Shown here: piece by piece, positions 1 to 9,400 of the stretch | How the letters are laid out: each line of letters starts with the position of its first letter | How positions within the stretch are numbered: the stretch's first letter is position 1 | From: Parasulfuritortus sp049322515 | Lineage (GTDB): Bacteria; Pseudomonadota; Gammaproteobacteria; Burkholderiales; Thiobacillaceae | DNA: 27,510 nt | NCBI GenBank assembly: GCA_049322515.1 | Contig: JBMOQW010000002.1 | Coordinates: 1-27,510 of the forward strand | Direction: 5' to 3' | Translations under genes and position numbers: made by a program | The notes under the pieces: model-generated | The model's input: the letters and a program-made list of their open reading frames with translations, nothing else | Told to the model about the DNA's origin: nothing | The model's database searches: none

Positions 1-1
1 G

Positions 2-430
2 GCGCCGAGACCGGCGCCGGCGCCCGCACCGGCGGCCGCCCCGACCCCCGTGGCCATGCCGGAGTCGATGACGCCTCCAACGCGTGCCCCGGCGCCGCCC
101 CTGGCCCCACCAGCCGCCCCGGCGCCCGCGCCGGTGCCGGTCGCCATCGAGCCGCCCCGTTACCAGGCCGCCTATCTGGACAACCCTCAGCCGGCCTATC
201 CGGTCATGTCGCGGAAACTGCGCGAACAGGGCTTGGTGCGTCTGCGGGTGCGGGTCGACCGCGAAGGTCGGCCGGAGACGGTGAACCTGCTCGCCAGCAG
301 CGGCTTTGCGCGGCTGGACGAGGCGGCGACGCGTGCGGTACAGACCTGGCGCTTCGAGCCGGCCCGTCAGGGCGGGCACCCCCTCGCGGCGTGGGTCGAG
401 GTGCCGATCCGCTTCAATCTGGAGAGATGA
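2..430 (+). CDS. tonB: Energy transducer TonB, C-terminal part (5' end outside window)
   Basis: The reading frame is open from the first bases of the window, so the gene is truncated at the left edge; the GTG at 50 is only an internal candidate start. TonB spans the periplasm and passes proton-motive energy from ExbBD to outer-membrane receptors. The first ~55 visible residues are almost all Pro and Ala, the usual rigid periplasmic linker. Then comes a TonB C-terminal domain: a YP motif (PAYPVMSRKLREQG), a VRLRVRVDREGRP strand, the SSGFARLDEAA helix and the WRFEPARQGG turn. The N-terminal membrane anchor is not visible. The stop is one base from the exbB start, so the three genes form an operon. 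Family assignment is firm; which receptor it serves cannot be told. Confidence 0.88.
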   Translation, partial: APRPAPAPAPAAAPTPVAMPESMTPPTRAPAPPLAPPAAPAPAPVPVAIEPPRYQAAYLDNPQPAYPVMSRKLREQGLVRLRVRVDREGRPETVNLLASSGFARLDEAATRAVQTWRFEPARQGGHPLAAWVEVPIRFNLER

Positions 431-431
431 A

Positions 432-1093
432 ATGAATGGCTTGAATCCCGTGGCGTACTTCTTCGCGCACACCGATCCGCTTGGCATGGCCCTGTTCTGG
501 ATGCTGATCCTGATGTCGGTGGCTTCCTGGTTCTGGATCTTCAGCAAGGCCTGGCGCCTGTGGCGGCTCGATCGTCTGGGCCGTCGCTACCGTCGGGCCG
601 TGTGGGCAGGGCCCGGCCAGTTGCCGAGCGCGGTCGAGGCCGGCCCCTTTGCCCGCCTGGCGGAGGCGTCCTTCGCGGTCCATGCCAGTGTCGGCGGGGC
701 CGAGGCCGCGGACCGCGAGGAGTTGCTGCTGCGCTGCATGAATCGCGTGGTCGGGGAAGAGGCGGCCCGGCTCGACAACGGCCAGACTTTGCTCGCCTCG
801 GTGGCCGGCATTGCGCCTTTCGTGGGGTTGTTCGGCACGGTCTGGGGCGTGCACCACGCCCTGTCGGCAATCGGCATCGAGGGGGCGGCGTCCCTGGAGC
901 AGATTGCCGGCCCGGTGGGCGAGGCCCTGATCATGACCGCACTGGGCCTCGCGGTGGCGATTCCCGCGTTGCTCGGCTACAACGTCTTTTCCCGCAGCAA
1001 CCAGATGCTGCTGGCCCGCCTCGATGGCTTCGCCCATGAATTGCATCATTTCCTGGTCACCGGCCAAGTGCTGCCGGCCAGTGTCCGGGGCGA

Positions 1094-1097
<4 letters not shown>
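432..1097 (+). CDS. exbB: Biopolymer transport protein ExbB (MotA/TolQ/ExbB proton channel)
   Basis: The 221-residue product is the inner-membrane proton-channel subunit that works with ExbD to energise TonB. A first membrane segment lies at about residues 15-38. A cytoplasmic region follows, then two segments joined around the family signature (LASVAGIAPFVGLFGTVWG and EALIMTALGLAVAIPALLGYN). The start chosen is ATG 432, with GGAGAG at 421-426 as ribosome site, directly after the tonB stop. The frame stays open upstream but overlaps tonB, so a longer form is unlikely. Its TGA overlaps the exbD ATG (ATGA), indicating translational coupling. TolQ is an alternative family member, but the adjacent tonB makes ExbB the better call. 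Confidence 0.92.
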
Positions 1098-1522
<425 letters not shown>

Positions 1523-1540
1523 GCGGACCGGGCAATGGCA

Positions 1541-1559
1541 CGGCGGCCTGGTGCCGCCG
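1541..1559. terminator. GC-rich hairpin between convergent exbD and chemoreceptor gene
   Basis: A 7-bp perfect stem (CGGCGGC / GCCGCCG) with a CTGGT loop sits in the 44-base gap between two convergent stop codons. No T-run follows on either strand. It may therefore be a weak or Rho-assisted bidirectional terminator rather than a canonical intrinsic one. Confidence 0.4.
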
Positions 1560-1566
1560 CCCCGGC

Positions 1567-2745
1567 TCAGACCTTGAAGCGGGCCATGCCCTCGGCCAGT
1601 TCGCGCGCGGCCCGGGTCAGGCCCTCGCAGGATTCGTGACAGCCGCTTGCCTTGCGGGCGGCGGCCTCGGTGCTTTCCTCGTTGTCCTGAATGCGGGTCA
1701 GGACCACGCCGGACAGGGCTTCCTGTTTGGCGGCCATGGCCGCCACGGTACGGATTTCACGCGACACGTTGGCGACGCTGTCGACGATTTCGTTCAACGC
1801 GGCGCCGGTCTCGCCGGACAGGCGTTGGGACTCCTGCATGACTTCCAGGCTTTCGCTGGATTTGCTCACGGCCCCCTCGATGCGCGCGTGCACCTGGCCC
1901 AGCACCGTTTCGATCTCCTGGGTGGCGCTGGTGGTTTTTTCGGCCAGCTTGCGGACCTCGTCGGCGACCACCGCGAAGCCACGGCCCTGTTCACCGGCGC
2001 GGGCGGCCTCGATGGCCGCGTTGAGGGCGAGCAGGTTGGTCTGCTCGGCAATTTCCCGGATCGCTTCGGAGATGGACTGGATCTCGCGCGAACGCTGGGC
2101 CAGTTCGTCGATGTCCTGGGTCAGGCCGATGACCGCCTGGTTCATGCGGGCGATGCCGGCCTGGGCACGCTGGACCGAATCCTGGCCGGCCAGGGCGGTG
2201 GTCTTGGAGTGGTCGGAATGGGCCACGGCCTCGGTCGCGGTGTGGCTGATACTGGCCGAGGATTGGGCCATGTCGCGCACCAGGCCGAGGATCTGTTGCG
2301 AGTTCTCGTGGTGGGTGGCCAGGGTGGTGCTGAGCCCGGAGATCAGGCTGCGCATCCCGTCGGCCCCCGTGCTCACCTGGCCGGACAGGCGGGCGATACC
2401 GGCCACCATGTCACGCATGTTGGCGGTCATCTTGCGGAAGGCCTCGGCGATGGCGCCGATCAGGTCGGCCGATTCCATGCGACATTGGGCGGTCAGGTCG
2501 CCACTGCCGACCTGCTCGGTGATGGCGGCCATGTTCTGGAGCTTGGAGAGCAGGACGTGGTTCATGATCACGTAGGCGAACACGCCGATCGAGATGCCGG
2601 CGATAAGGCAGCCGAGCACGAACCAGACCAGCATGCCCGGCTTCCAGACCACGAAGAACTGGGCATAGAACGGAAACAGCAGGGCGACCGTGACCCCGAA
2701 GCCGATGAACGACCAGCGCAGACGACGCAAGATGGATGTGCCCAT
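1567..2745 (-). CDS. Methyl-accepting chemotaxis protein without a ligand-binding domain
   Basis: The 392-residue chemoreceptor relays signals to CheA/CheW. Two transmembrane helices (about residues 11-31 and 34-60) are separated by only a few residues (VVWKPG), so there is essentially no periplasmic sensor domain. A HAMP-like stretch follows (LLSKLQNMAAITEQVGSGDL and on). Then comes the long coiled-coil signalling domain, whose hairpin tip reads EQTNLLALNAAIEAARAGEQ followed by GRGFAVVADEVRKLAEKT. No C-terminal CheR-tethering pentapeptide is present; the protein ends GMARFKV. Receptors of this layout may sense membrane state, energy or internal cues; that is inference. It is transcribed alone, convergent with exbD. 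Confidence 0.9.
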   Translation of the reverse strand: MGTSILRRLRWSFIGFGVTVALLFPFYAQFFVVWKPGMLVWFVLGCLIAGISIGVFAYVIMNHVLLSKLQNMAAITEQVGSGDLTAQCRMESADLIGAIAEAFRKMTANMRDMVAGIARLSGQVSTGADGMRSLISGLSTTLATHHENSQQILGLVRDMAQSSASISHTATEAVAHSDHSKTTALAGQDSVQRAQAGIARMNQAVIGLTQDIDELAQRSREIQSISEAIREIAEQTNLLALNAAIEAARAGEQGRGFAVVADEVRKLAEKTTSATQEIETVLGQVHARIEGAVSKSSESLEVMQESQRLSGETGAALNEIVDSVANVSREIRTVAAMAAKQEALSGVVLTRIQDNEESTEAAARKASGCHESCEGLTRAARELAEGMARFKV

Positions 2746-2786
2746 GTTGGTGCCTCGATGAAATGTGGAAGAGCGCCGGCGGCGCC

Positions 2787-2812
2787 TTACAAATATACTA
2801 TTACTGATGAAC
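2787..2812 (-). promoter_or_regulatory. AT-rich patch, possible chemoreceptor promoter
   Basis: The 240-base gap between the chemoreceptor and the hemerythrin gene is GC-rich except for this 26-base AT-rich patch. On the minus strand it holds a TATATT-like -10 about 45 bases before the chemoreceptor ATG. I could not find a convincing -35. The rest of the gap holds GC-rich imperfect inverted repeats and no gene I can support. Confidence 0.25.
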
Positions 2813-2985
2813 TGTGCGCGTTGGAGATTGGCGATCCCCGCAGTGGTTACCGCATCGGTGGCACGCCGGGGGCTGGCTCGCCGAGTCCCCGGCCGGCCGC
2901 CGGAGCCGGCTGGCCAGGCGAGTCAGGGCCTGGATTGGCAGGCTGATCGGCACCGCCCGCGCCGCATTTTGGAGAGCCGCTGCGC

Positions 2986-3606
2986 ATGAGCGCGATCGAC
3001 ATTTTTCCCTGGGACGCGCATTTCAATACCGGCCTGGCCAAGGTCGATGAACAGCATCGTGCCCTGGTCGACCTGCTGAACCGGCTCGCCAGCCAGGTGG
3101 CCGCAGGGGCCTCGTCCGAGGCCCTGCACGGGATTTTCGATGCCCTGGCCGACTACGCCATCGATCACTTCGAGACCGAAGAGGCGATCTGGCATCAGTA
3201 TTTTGCCGGCGATCCGGTCGAAGCGGCGCACCAGAACACCCATGCCGACTTCGGGCGTGAAGTGGTCCGGCTGCGCGTTGCGCTCGACGGTACCGCGTCG
3301 CACCAGGTCGCCGAGGAGGCCTTGAGTTTCCTGGCCCGCTGGCTGGCCTCCCACATCCTGGAGACCGACCGCGCCATGGCCTATGCGGTCGAGGCCATGC
3401 GCCAGGGTATGGACCGCCCGGCGGCGATGGCCTGGGCGCGGGAACGGATGAGCGGCACCACCCGGGCCCTGATCGACATCATCCTGTCGATCTACGCCAC
3501 TCTGTCCACCAACACCCTGCGCCTGATGCGCGAGCTGGTCGAGCACCGGCGTGCCCAGGCCGACCTGCGGCGGGAAAGCGAAACCAGTCGGGCTTTGCTG
3601 CGCTAA
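2986..3606 (+). CDS. Bacteriohemerythrin domain; N-terminal fragment of a c-di-GMP protein cut by an in-frame TAA
   Basis: This 206-residue reading frame starts at ATG 2986 (GGAGAGCC lies about 11 bases upstream). It holds a complete bacteriohemerythrin domain with all seven di-iron ligands in the usual spacing: His in VDEQH, His and Glu in DHFETE, the pair in HQNTH, and His and Asp in HILETD. Such domains bind O2 or NO. A helical linker (LRRESETSRALLR) follows and ends at TAA 3604-3606. The same frame then continues without any shift into a PAS domain (AGDGLHILDQDG), the sequence normally found directly after this linker. The gene is therefore best read as the front part of the protein at 3643-6360, separated by one nonsense codon. 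It may be a recent pseudogene, a read-through gene or a sequencing error. The fragment itself could still fold as a stand-alone hemerythrin. Confidence 0.85.
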   Translation: MSAIDIFPWDAHFNTGLAKVDEQHRALVDLLNRLASQVAAGASSEALHGIFDALADYAIDHFETEEAIWHQYFAGDPVEAAHQNTHADFGREVVRLRVALDGTASHQVAEEALSFLARWLASHILETDRAMAYAVEAMRQGMDRPAAMAWARERMSGTTRALIDIILSIYATLSTNTLRLMRELVEHRRAQADLRRESETSRALLR

Positions 3607-3642
3607 GCCGGGGATGGCCTGCACATCCTTGACCAAGACGGG

Positions 3643-6360
3643 GTGCTGGTGGAAGCCAGCGATGCCTTTCTCGCCATGCTCGGCTATGACCGGAAGGCCT
3701 TGATCGGCCAGCATGTCGCCCGCTGGGATGCCCAGTTTGACCGCGAGGTGCTCGACGCCCAGATTGGCAGACTTTTCGCGCTGACGGCTCCGGAGTTGTT
3801 CGAAACCCTGCACCGGTGCAAGGATGGCCACCACATCGCGGTCGAGATCAACGCTCAGCCGGTGATGATCGACGGGCGCCGCCTGCTGATCGCCTCGTCG
3901 CGCGACATCACCGCAAAGAAGGCCGCCGAGGCCTCGCTTTCGGCCTCGCGGCGCCTGTTGCAGACCGTCGTCGACACGGTGCCGATCCGGGTGTTCTGGA
4001 AGGACCGCGACCTGCGCTACCTGGGCTGCAACCCGATCTTCGCCCACGATGCCGGCAAGGCGTCGCCGGCGGAAGTGGTCGGCCGGGACGACTATGCCAT
4101 GGGCTGGCGCGCGGTGGCCGATCTGTATCGGGCCGACGATCGTCGGGTGATCGACACGGGCGAGCCCCGGATCGCTTTCGACGAACCGCAAACCACGCCG
4201 GATGGCCACACCATCTGGCTGCGTACTTCGAAAGTGCCGCTGCGTGACGCCGAGGGTGCGATCATCGGGGTGCTCGGCGTCTACGAGGACATCACCGATC
4301 GCAAGCAGGCCGAGGCGGCCCTGCGCCGCAGCGAGGAGGAGCAGCGCACCCTGATCGCCGCCTTGCCCGATATCGTGATGCGTTTCGATGCCGGGCACCG
4401 CCACTTGTTCGTCTCGGAAAACGTCAGCTCGGTCACGCCTTTCTCGGCCGACCATTTCCTGGGCCGAACCCACCGTGAACTCGGTTTTCCCGAAGAATTG
4501 TGCGCGTTCTGGGAAGCTGCGATCGACCGGGTGTTCCAGTCCCGGGCACCTTATGAGACCCAGTTCGTCCTGGAAGGCGATTCCGGGCGGCTCTATTTCA
4601 ATTGGCGCCTGACCCCGGATTTCGACCTCCAGGGCGAGGTGCGTACCGTCCTGGCGGTGGCGCGCGACATCACCCCGCTGATCGAGCATCAGCACCAGCT
4701 CGAACACATCGCCCATTACGATGCCCTCACCGGCCTGCCCAACCGGTCCCTGCTGGCCGACCGGCTCCAGCAAGCCATGGTCCAGAGTCTTCGGCGCGGC
4801 ACGGTGCTGGCCATCACCTACCTGGACCTGGATGGCTTCAAGGCAGTCAACGACCACCATGGCCATGACGCCGGCGACCATCTGCTGGTGGTGCTGGCCG
4901 ATCGCATGAAACGTGTCCTGCGCGACGGCGACACCCTGGCCCGTCTGGGCGGCGACGAATTCGTCGCGGTGCTGCTCGACCTGCCCGACATCGAGGCCTG
5001 CGTGCCCATGCTGACCCGCCTGCTCGATGCCGCCGCCGAGGAGGTGATGTACAAGGGCCGAGCCCTGCGCGTCTCCGCCAGCCTGGGGGTCACCTTCTTT
5101 CCCCAGGCCGACGACATCGATGCCGACCAGCTCCTGCGCCAGGCCGACCAGGCCATGTACCAGGCCAAGCTGGCCGGCAAGAATCGCTACCACATCTTCG
5201 ACATGGTCCAGGATCGCGCCGTGCGCGGCCATCACGAAAGCCTGGAGCGGATCCAGCAGGGGCTGGCCGAGCGTGAGTTCGTGTTGCATTACCAGCCCAA
5301 GGTCAACCTGCGCACCGGCCAGGTGGTCGGCCTGGAAGCCCTGATCCGCTGGCGGCATCCCCGGCTGGGCCTGCTGGCGCCGGTGCATTTCCTGCCGGTG
5401 GTCGAGGATCATCCCCTGGCCGTCGCGCTCGGCGACTGGGTGCTCGATACCGTCCTGGACCAGATCGTGGCCTGGCGCCGGCAAGGCCTGGATCTACCGG
5501 TCAGCGTCAACGTCGGTGCCCGGCAGTTGCAGCAGCCGGACTTCATGCGGTCGCTGCAGACCCGCCTGGCCGAGCGGCCCGAGATGCCGGCCGACCGGCT
5601 GGAGCTGGAGGTCCTGGAAACCAGCGCGCTGGAAGACATCGCCCAAGTCTCGACGGTGATCGAAGCCTGCCTGGCCCTGGGCATCCAGTTCGCGCTGGAT
5701 GACTTCGGCACCGGCTATTCCTCGCTCACCTATCTGAAGCGCCTGCCGGCGCGCGTGCTCAAGATCGACCAGAGCTTCGTGCGCGACATGCTCGACGACC
5801 CCGAGGACCTGGCCATCCTGGAGGGGGTGCTCGGGCTGGCCACGGCCTTCCGTCGCCTGGCCGTCGCCGAGGGGGTGGAAACCGTGGCCCATGGCGAGGT
5901 GCTGCTCGACCTCGGCTGCGAACTGGCCCAGGGTTACGGCATCGCCCGGCCGATGCCCGCCGAAGCCGTGCCCGACTGGGTCGCCACCTGGCAGCCGGCG
6001 CCCAGTTGGCGTGACCGGCCGCGGCGTGGACGTGACGATCTGGCCACCCTGTTCGCCGAGGTCGAGCACCGGGCCTGGGTGACCGCCGTGGAACAGCAAT
6101 TGCGCAATCCGGTGGAAGCGGCCATGGTCGGTCTGAACACTTGCCGTTTCGGTGATTGGCTGGACTCGGCCGGCAAGGATCGCTTCGCGGGCCAGCCGGC
6201 CTTCGAGACGGTGGTCATCCTGCACCGCGAGATCCACGCCCGGGCCGACGCCTTGCTGGCCCTGCGCCGCCAGGGCCAGAGCGAAGCGGCCCTGGACGGA
6301 TTGAAGGACCTGCACCGGCAACGGGATGCCCTGATCGCGCAGTTGCGCCGCTTGCACTGA
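3643..6360 (+). CDS. PAS-PAS-PAS-GGDEF-EAL-CZB cyclic-di-GMP protein (downstream part of the interrupted gene)
   Basis: The 905-residue frame begins at a GTG that lies inside a PAS domain and has no good ribosome site, which supports it being the continuation of the hemerythrin frame at 2986. Order: rest of PAS1 (~1-85), PAS2 (~100-215), PAS3 (~230-350), GGDEF (~355-520), EAL (~530-780), CZB (~800-905). The cyclase site GGDEF (residue ~436) is intact and preceded by the inhibitory RxxD (RDGD, five residues before). The EAL signature (~565), SVNVGARQL, LELEVLET, DDFGTGYS (~686), VLKIDQSF and AEGVET are all present, so phosphodiesterase activity is also plausible. The C-terminus has the chemoreceptor zinc-binding pattern: an N-terminal His, Cys834 in NTCRFGDWL and HREIH. 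It has no membrane helix. Intact, it would combine O2/NO-type and zinc or oxidant-type sensing with c-di-GMP turnover. Confidence 0.85.
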   Translation: MLVEASDAFLAMLGYDRKALIGQHVARWDAQFDREVLDAQIGRLFALTAPELFETLHRCKDGHHIAVEINAQPVMIDGRRLLIASSRDITAKKAAEASLSASRRLLQTVVDTVPIRVFWKDRDLRYLGCNPIFAHDAGKASPAEVVGRDDYAMGWRAVADLYRADDRRVIDTGEPRIAFDEPQTTPDGHTIWLRTSKVPLRDAEGAIIGVLGVYEDITDRKQAEAALRRSEEEQRTLIAALPDIVMRFDAGHRHLFVSENVSSVTPFSADHFLGRTHRELGFPEELCAFWEAAIDRVFQSRAPYETQFVLEGDSGRLYFNWRLTPDFDLQGEVRTVLAVARDITPLIEHQHQLEHIAHYDALTGLPNRSLLADRLQQAMVQSLRRGTVLAITYLDLDGFKAVNDHHGHDAGDHLLVVLADRMKRVLRDGDTLARLGGDEFVAVLLDLPDIEACVPMLTRLLDAAAEEVMYKGRALRVSASLGVTFFPQADDIDADQLLRQADQAMYQAKLAGKNRYHIFDMVQDRAVRGHHESLERIQQGLAEREFVLHYQPKVNLRTGQVVGLEALIRWRHPRLGLLAPVHFLPVVEDHPLAVALGDWVLDTVLDQIVAWRRQGLDLPVSVNVGARQLQQPDFMRSLQTRLAERPEMPADRLELEVLETSALEDIAQVSTVIEACLALGIQFALDDFGTGYSSLTYLKRLPARVLKIDQSFVRDMLDDPEDLAILEGVLGLATAFRRLAVAEGVETVAHGEVLLDLGCELAQGYGIARPMPAEAVPDWVATWQPAPSWRDRPRRGRDDLATLFAEVEHRAWVTAVEQQLRNPVEAAMVGLNTCRFGDWLDSAGKDRFAGQPAFETVVILHREIHARADALLALRRQGQSEAALDGLKDLHRQRDALIAQLRRLH

Positions 6361-6377
6361 CCCGGCAACGTCGGCGC

Positions 6378-6391
6378 TTGACCGGCAGCAA
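6378..6391 (+). promoter_or_regulatory. Candidate FNR/Dnr-type box upstream of the BLUF/EAL gene
   Basis: The sequence TTGAC-CGGC-AGCAA matches the FNR/CRP-family pattern TTGAY-N4-RTCAA with one deviation in the second half-site. The box ends 64 bases before ATG 6456. A CATCAT hexamer (6414-6419) is centred exactly 32 bases from the box centre, the class-II activator geometry seen at the clearer boxes in this window. One such imperfect match could be chance. Confidence 0.45.
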
Positions 6392-6455
6392 ACCACGGCA
6401 TCCGAAATTGATGCATCATGGCGCAACCCAGTCCACTGTTTTCCCTCGTCAGCGC

Positions 6456-9400
6456 ATGTCCAATCCCGTCCGCCTCGGCCTGATGGCTCCCCTGACCGGC
6501 CTGGTCTCGCTCTATGGCCCCGAGATCAGCCGCGCGGCGCGCATTGCCTGCGACGAGATCAACGCGCGCGGTGGCGTGCTGGGCCGCCCCCTCGAACTGA
6601 TCGTCGAGGATGACGGCAGCCTGCCCGACACCGCCGTGCCGGCGGCCCTGCGGCTGCTCGACGAGCACCGTTGCGTGGCCCTGATCGGCAACCTGCTGTC
6701 CAATTCCCGGATCGCCGTGGCCGCCCAGGTGGCAGAGCCGCGCCGGGTGCCGTTGCTCAATTTCTCCTTCTACGAAGGCAGCATCGGCGGCCGCTACTTC
6801 TTTCATTTCGCGGCCCTGCCCAACCAGCAGATCGACCCCATGATGCCCTTCATGGCGCGCCGCTACGGGCCGAAGATGTTTTTCGCCGGCAACAATTACG
6901 AATGGCCGCGCGGCTCCATCGACGCCGCGAAGCGGGCGCTGCGCCGCATCGAGGGCGACATCGTGGGCGAGGAATATCTGCCGATCGGCGTCCATGGCGA
7001 TGAGATCGACCGCTTGCTCGAGCAGGTGGCGCGTTCCGGCTGCGACGTGTTCGTGCCCTATTTTGCCGGCCAGGACCAGATCACCCTGCTGCGCCGCTTC
7101 ACCGAGATGGGGTTGAAACGGCGCATGGCCGTGGTGATGGGGCATTACGACGAGGCCATGGTCAGCCTGCTGGCGCCGGACGTGCGCGAGGGTTTCTATT
7201 CCAGCAACACCTACTTCATGTCCCTGGCCACGGCGGAGAACCACCAGGTGCTCGACCGCTTGGCCCGGCAGCCCGATGTCGACGGCCTCTGGCCGCACGG
7301 CAACGGCATCCTGACCAACTTCGGCGAGGGCGTCTATGTCTGCGTGCATGCCTTCGCCAATGCCGCGGAGGCGGCTGGCAGCCTCGATCCCGAGGCCTTG
7401 GTCGAGGCCCTCGAGCGGGTGCGGGTCATGGCGCCCCAGGGTCTGGTGGAAATGGACCCGGCCTCCCACCACGCCCAGGTCAATACCTGCCTGGCCCGCT
7501 GCGATGCACAAGGGACCTTCACGATCGTCGAGCACTTCGGTCGGGTGGCGCCGGAAATTCCGGAACGCTACTGCGAAGCGGTCCGGGCCGCGCGTCTGCA
7601 TGAATCGCCGGTCACCCCGGAACTGACCGCGCGCCTGGCCGCCGAACTGGGACGGGCCCGGCAGCGGATCGGCACGGCCCAGCAGATCCTGTCGATCGCC
7701 GACATGGCGGTCATCGCCACCGACGCGCAGGGACTGATCACGGAAGCGAACCGGAGCGCCTGCCAAATCTTTGGCTATGGCGAGGGCGAGATGATCGGCC
7801 TCTCCGTGCATCTCCTGGTCCCCCCCGAGTTCCGCAAGCGGCATGCCGAGCACCTGACGGCTTTCCTGGCCGACGCGGCGAGCGAGCGGCGGATGAGCAG
7901 CCGCCAGGAGATCATGGGCTACCGCAAGGACGGCACCTTCTTCCCGCTCGAGGCGTCGATCGCCAAGTTTGCCCGTGGCGCCGACGATTGGCTGCTGGTG
8001 GTCACCCTGCGGGACATCACCGAGCGCAAGAAAGCCGAGGAAGAGCTGACCCGGCGCGCCACCCATGATCCGCTCACCGGCCTGCCCAACCGGGCCCTGA
8101 TCCGCGAGCGCCTGGCCAATGCCCTGTTGCGTTCGCGCCGGAACGGCCTGTCCGTGGTGCTGCTGTTCGTCGATCTCGACGGCTTCAAGCTGATCAACGA
8201 CACCCATGGCCACGAAGCTGGTGATGAGTTGCTCAAGACCGTCGCCCGCCGCCTGATCGAGCAGGTACGGCCCGGCGATACCGTGGCGCGCCTGGCCGGC
8301 GACGAATTCGTGATCCTGTGCGAACAGGTCGAACAACCCGCGACGCTTTCAGTGCTGGCCGAGCGCATCAACGACAGCCTGCGCCAGCCGATCCCGCTCG
8401 GCGAGTTGCCGATCTTCGTCACCGCGAGCATCGGCCTCGCCATCGGCAATGGCAGCCGCCACAGCGCCGAAGACATGCTGCGCCACGCCGATACGGCCAT
8501 GTACGCGGTCAAGGAGAAGGGCCGCGACGGCTGGGCTTTTTTCAACGAAGGCCTGCAGGCCCAGGCGCGCCAGCGGCTGGTGATCACCCACGGTCTGCGT
8601 CTGGCGATCGAGCGAGAGGAACTGTCGCTGCGTTTCCAGCCGATCGTCGCGACCGAAGGTGGCCGCATCGTTGGCGCCGAGGCCTTGCTGCGCTGGCACT
8701 CGAGCGAAGGCGAAATCTCGCCGGCACTGTTCATCCCGATCGCCGAGGCGACCGGCGCGATCGTACCGATCGGACTCTGGGTGTTTCGCGCCGCCTGCCA
8801 AGCCGAGGCGGCCTGGCGTCTCCGCTGGGGCGCCGAAGCGCCCTACGTGTCGGTCAACCTGTCCACGCGCCAGTTGGGCGAAGCCGGCTTGCTCGATGAG
8901 TTCGCGGCGATCCTGGCCGAGACCGGCGCCGACCCGACCCGGCTGGTCCTGGAGATCACCGAAACCGCCCTGATGGCCGACGTCGAGGCCAACCTGAAGA
9001 GCTTGCGGCGCCTGGCCGAGCTCGGCTTGCGCGTCGCCGTTGACGACTTTGGCACCGGTTACTCGTCGCTGGCACAACTCACCCGCTTGCCCGTGAGTGT
9101 GCTGAAGATCGATCGTGCCTTCGTCGATGGTCTAGATAAAAGCCCCGACGCGCGCACGGTGATCCGGGCCGTGATCGGGCTGGGCCGCTCGCTCAGTCTC
9201 AAGCTGGTCGCCGAGGGGGTGGAGACCGAAGCCCAGTGGCGGGAACTGGGCGTCTACGGCTGTGACTTCATCCAGGGCTACTACTGCCACCGGCCGCTCG
9301 CAGAAGGCGATTTCATCGAGGTCGTGGCCCGGCAGCCACGCGCCCTCGACCCAGGCACGCCCCTGGCGCTACATGCCCTGATCTACGTCAGCCGGGCCCG

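Noticed and set aside
2..175. GC-rich Pro/Ala codon repeats as a tandem-repeat or CRISPR-like array
   Set aside because: There is no regular repeat unit or spacer pattern. It is the low-complexity linker of TonB. No CRISPR, tRNA, insertion sequence or transposase was seen anywhere in the window.
2923..5484. 853-codon minus-strand open frame
   Set aside because: It is antisense to the hemerythrin/PAS/GGDEF/EAL gene. Long antisense frames are expected in GC-rich DNA and it shows no recognisable motif.
6411..6455. ATG 6411 as start of the BLUF protein
   Set aside because: It adds 15 residues with no fold content, lacks a ribosome site and coincides with the putative -10. ATG 6456 begins right at the binding-domain first strand.
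5934..8336. 800-codon minus-strand open frame
   Set aside because: It is antisense to two real c-di-GMP genes and crosses their boundary; low-complexity composition and no ribosome site.
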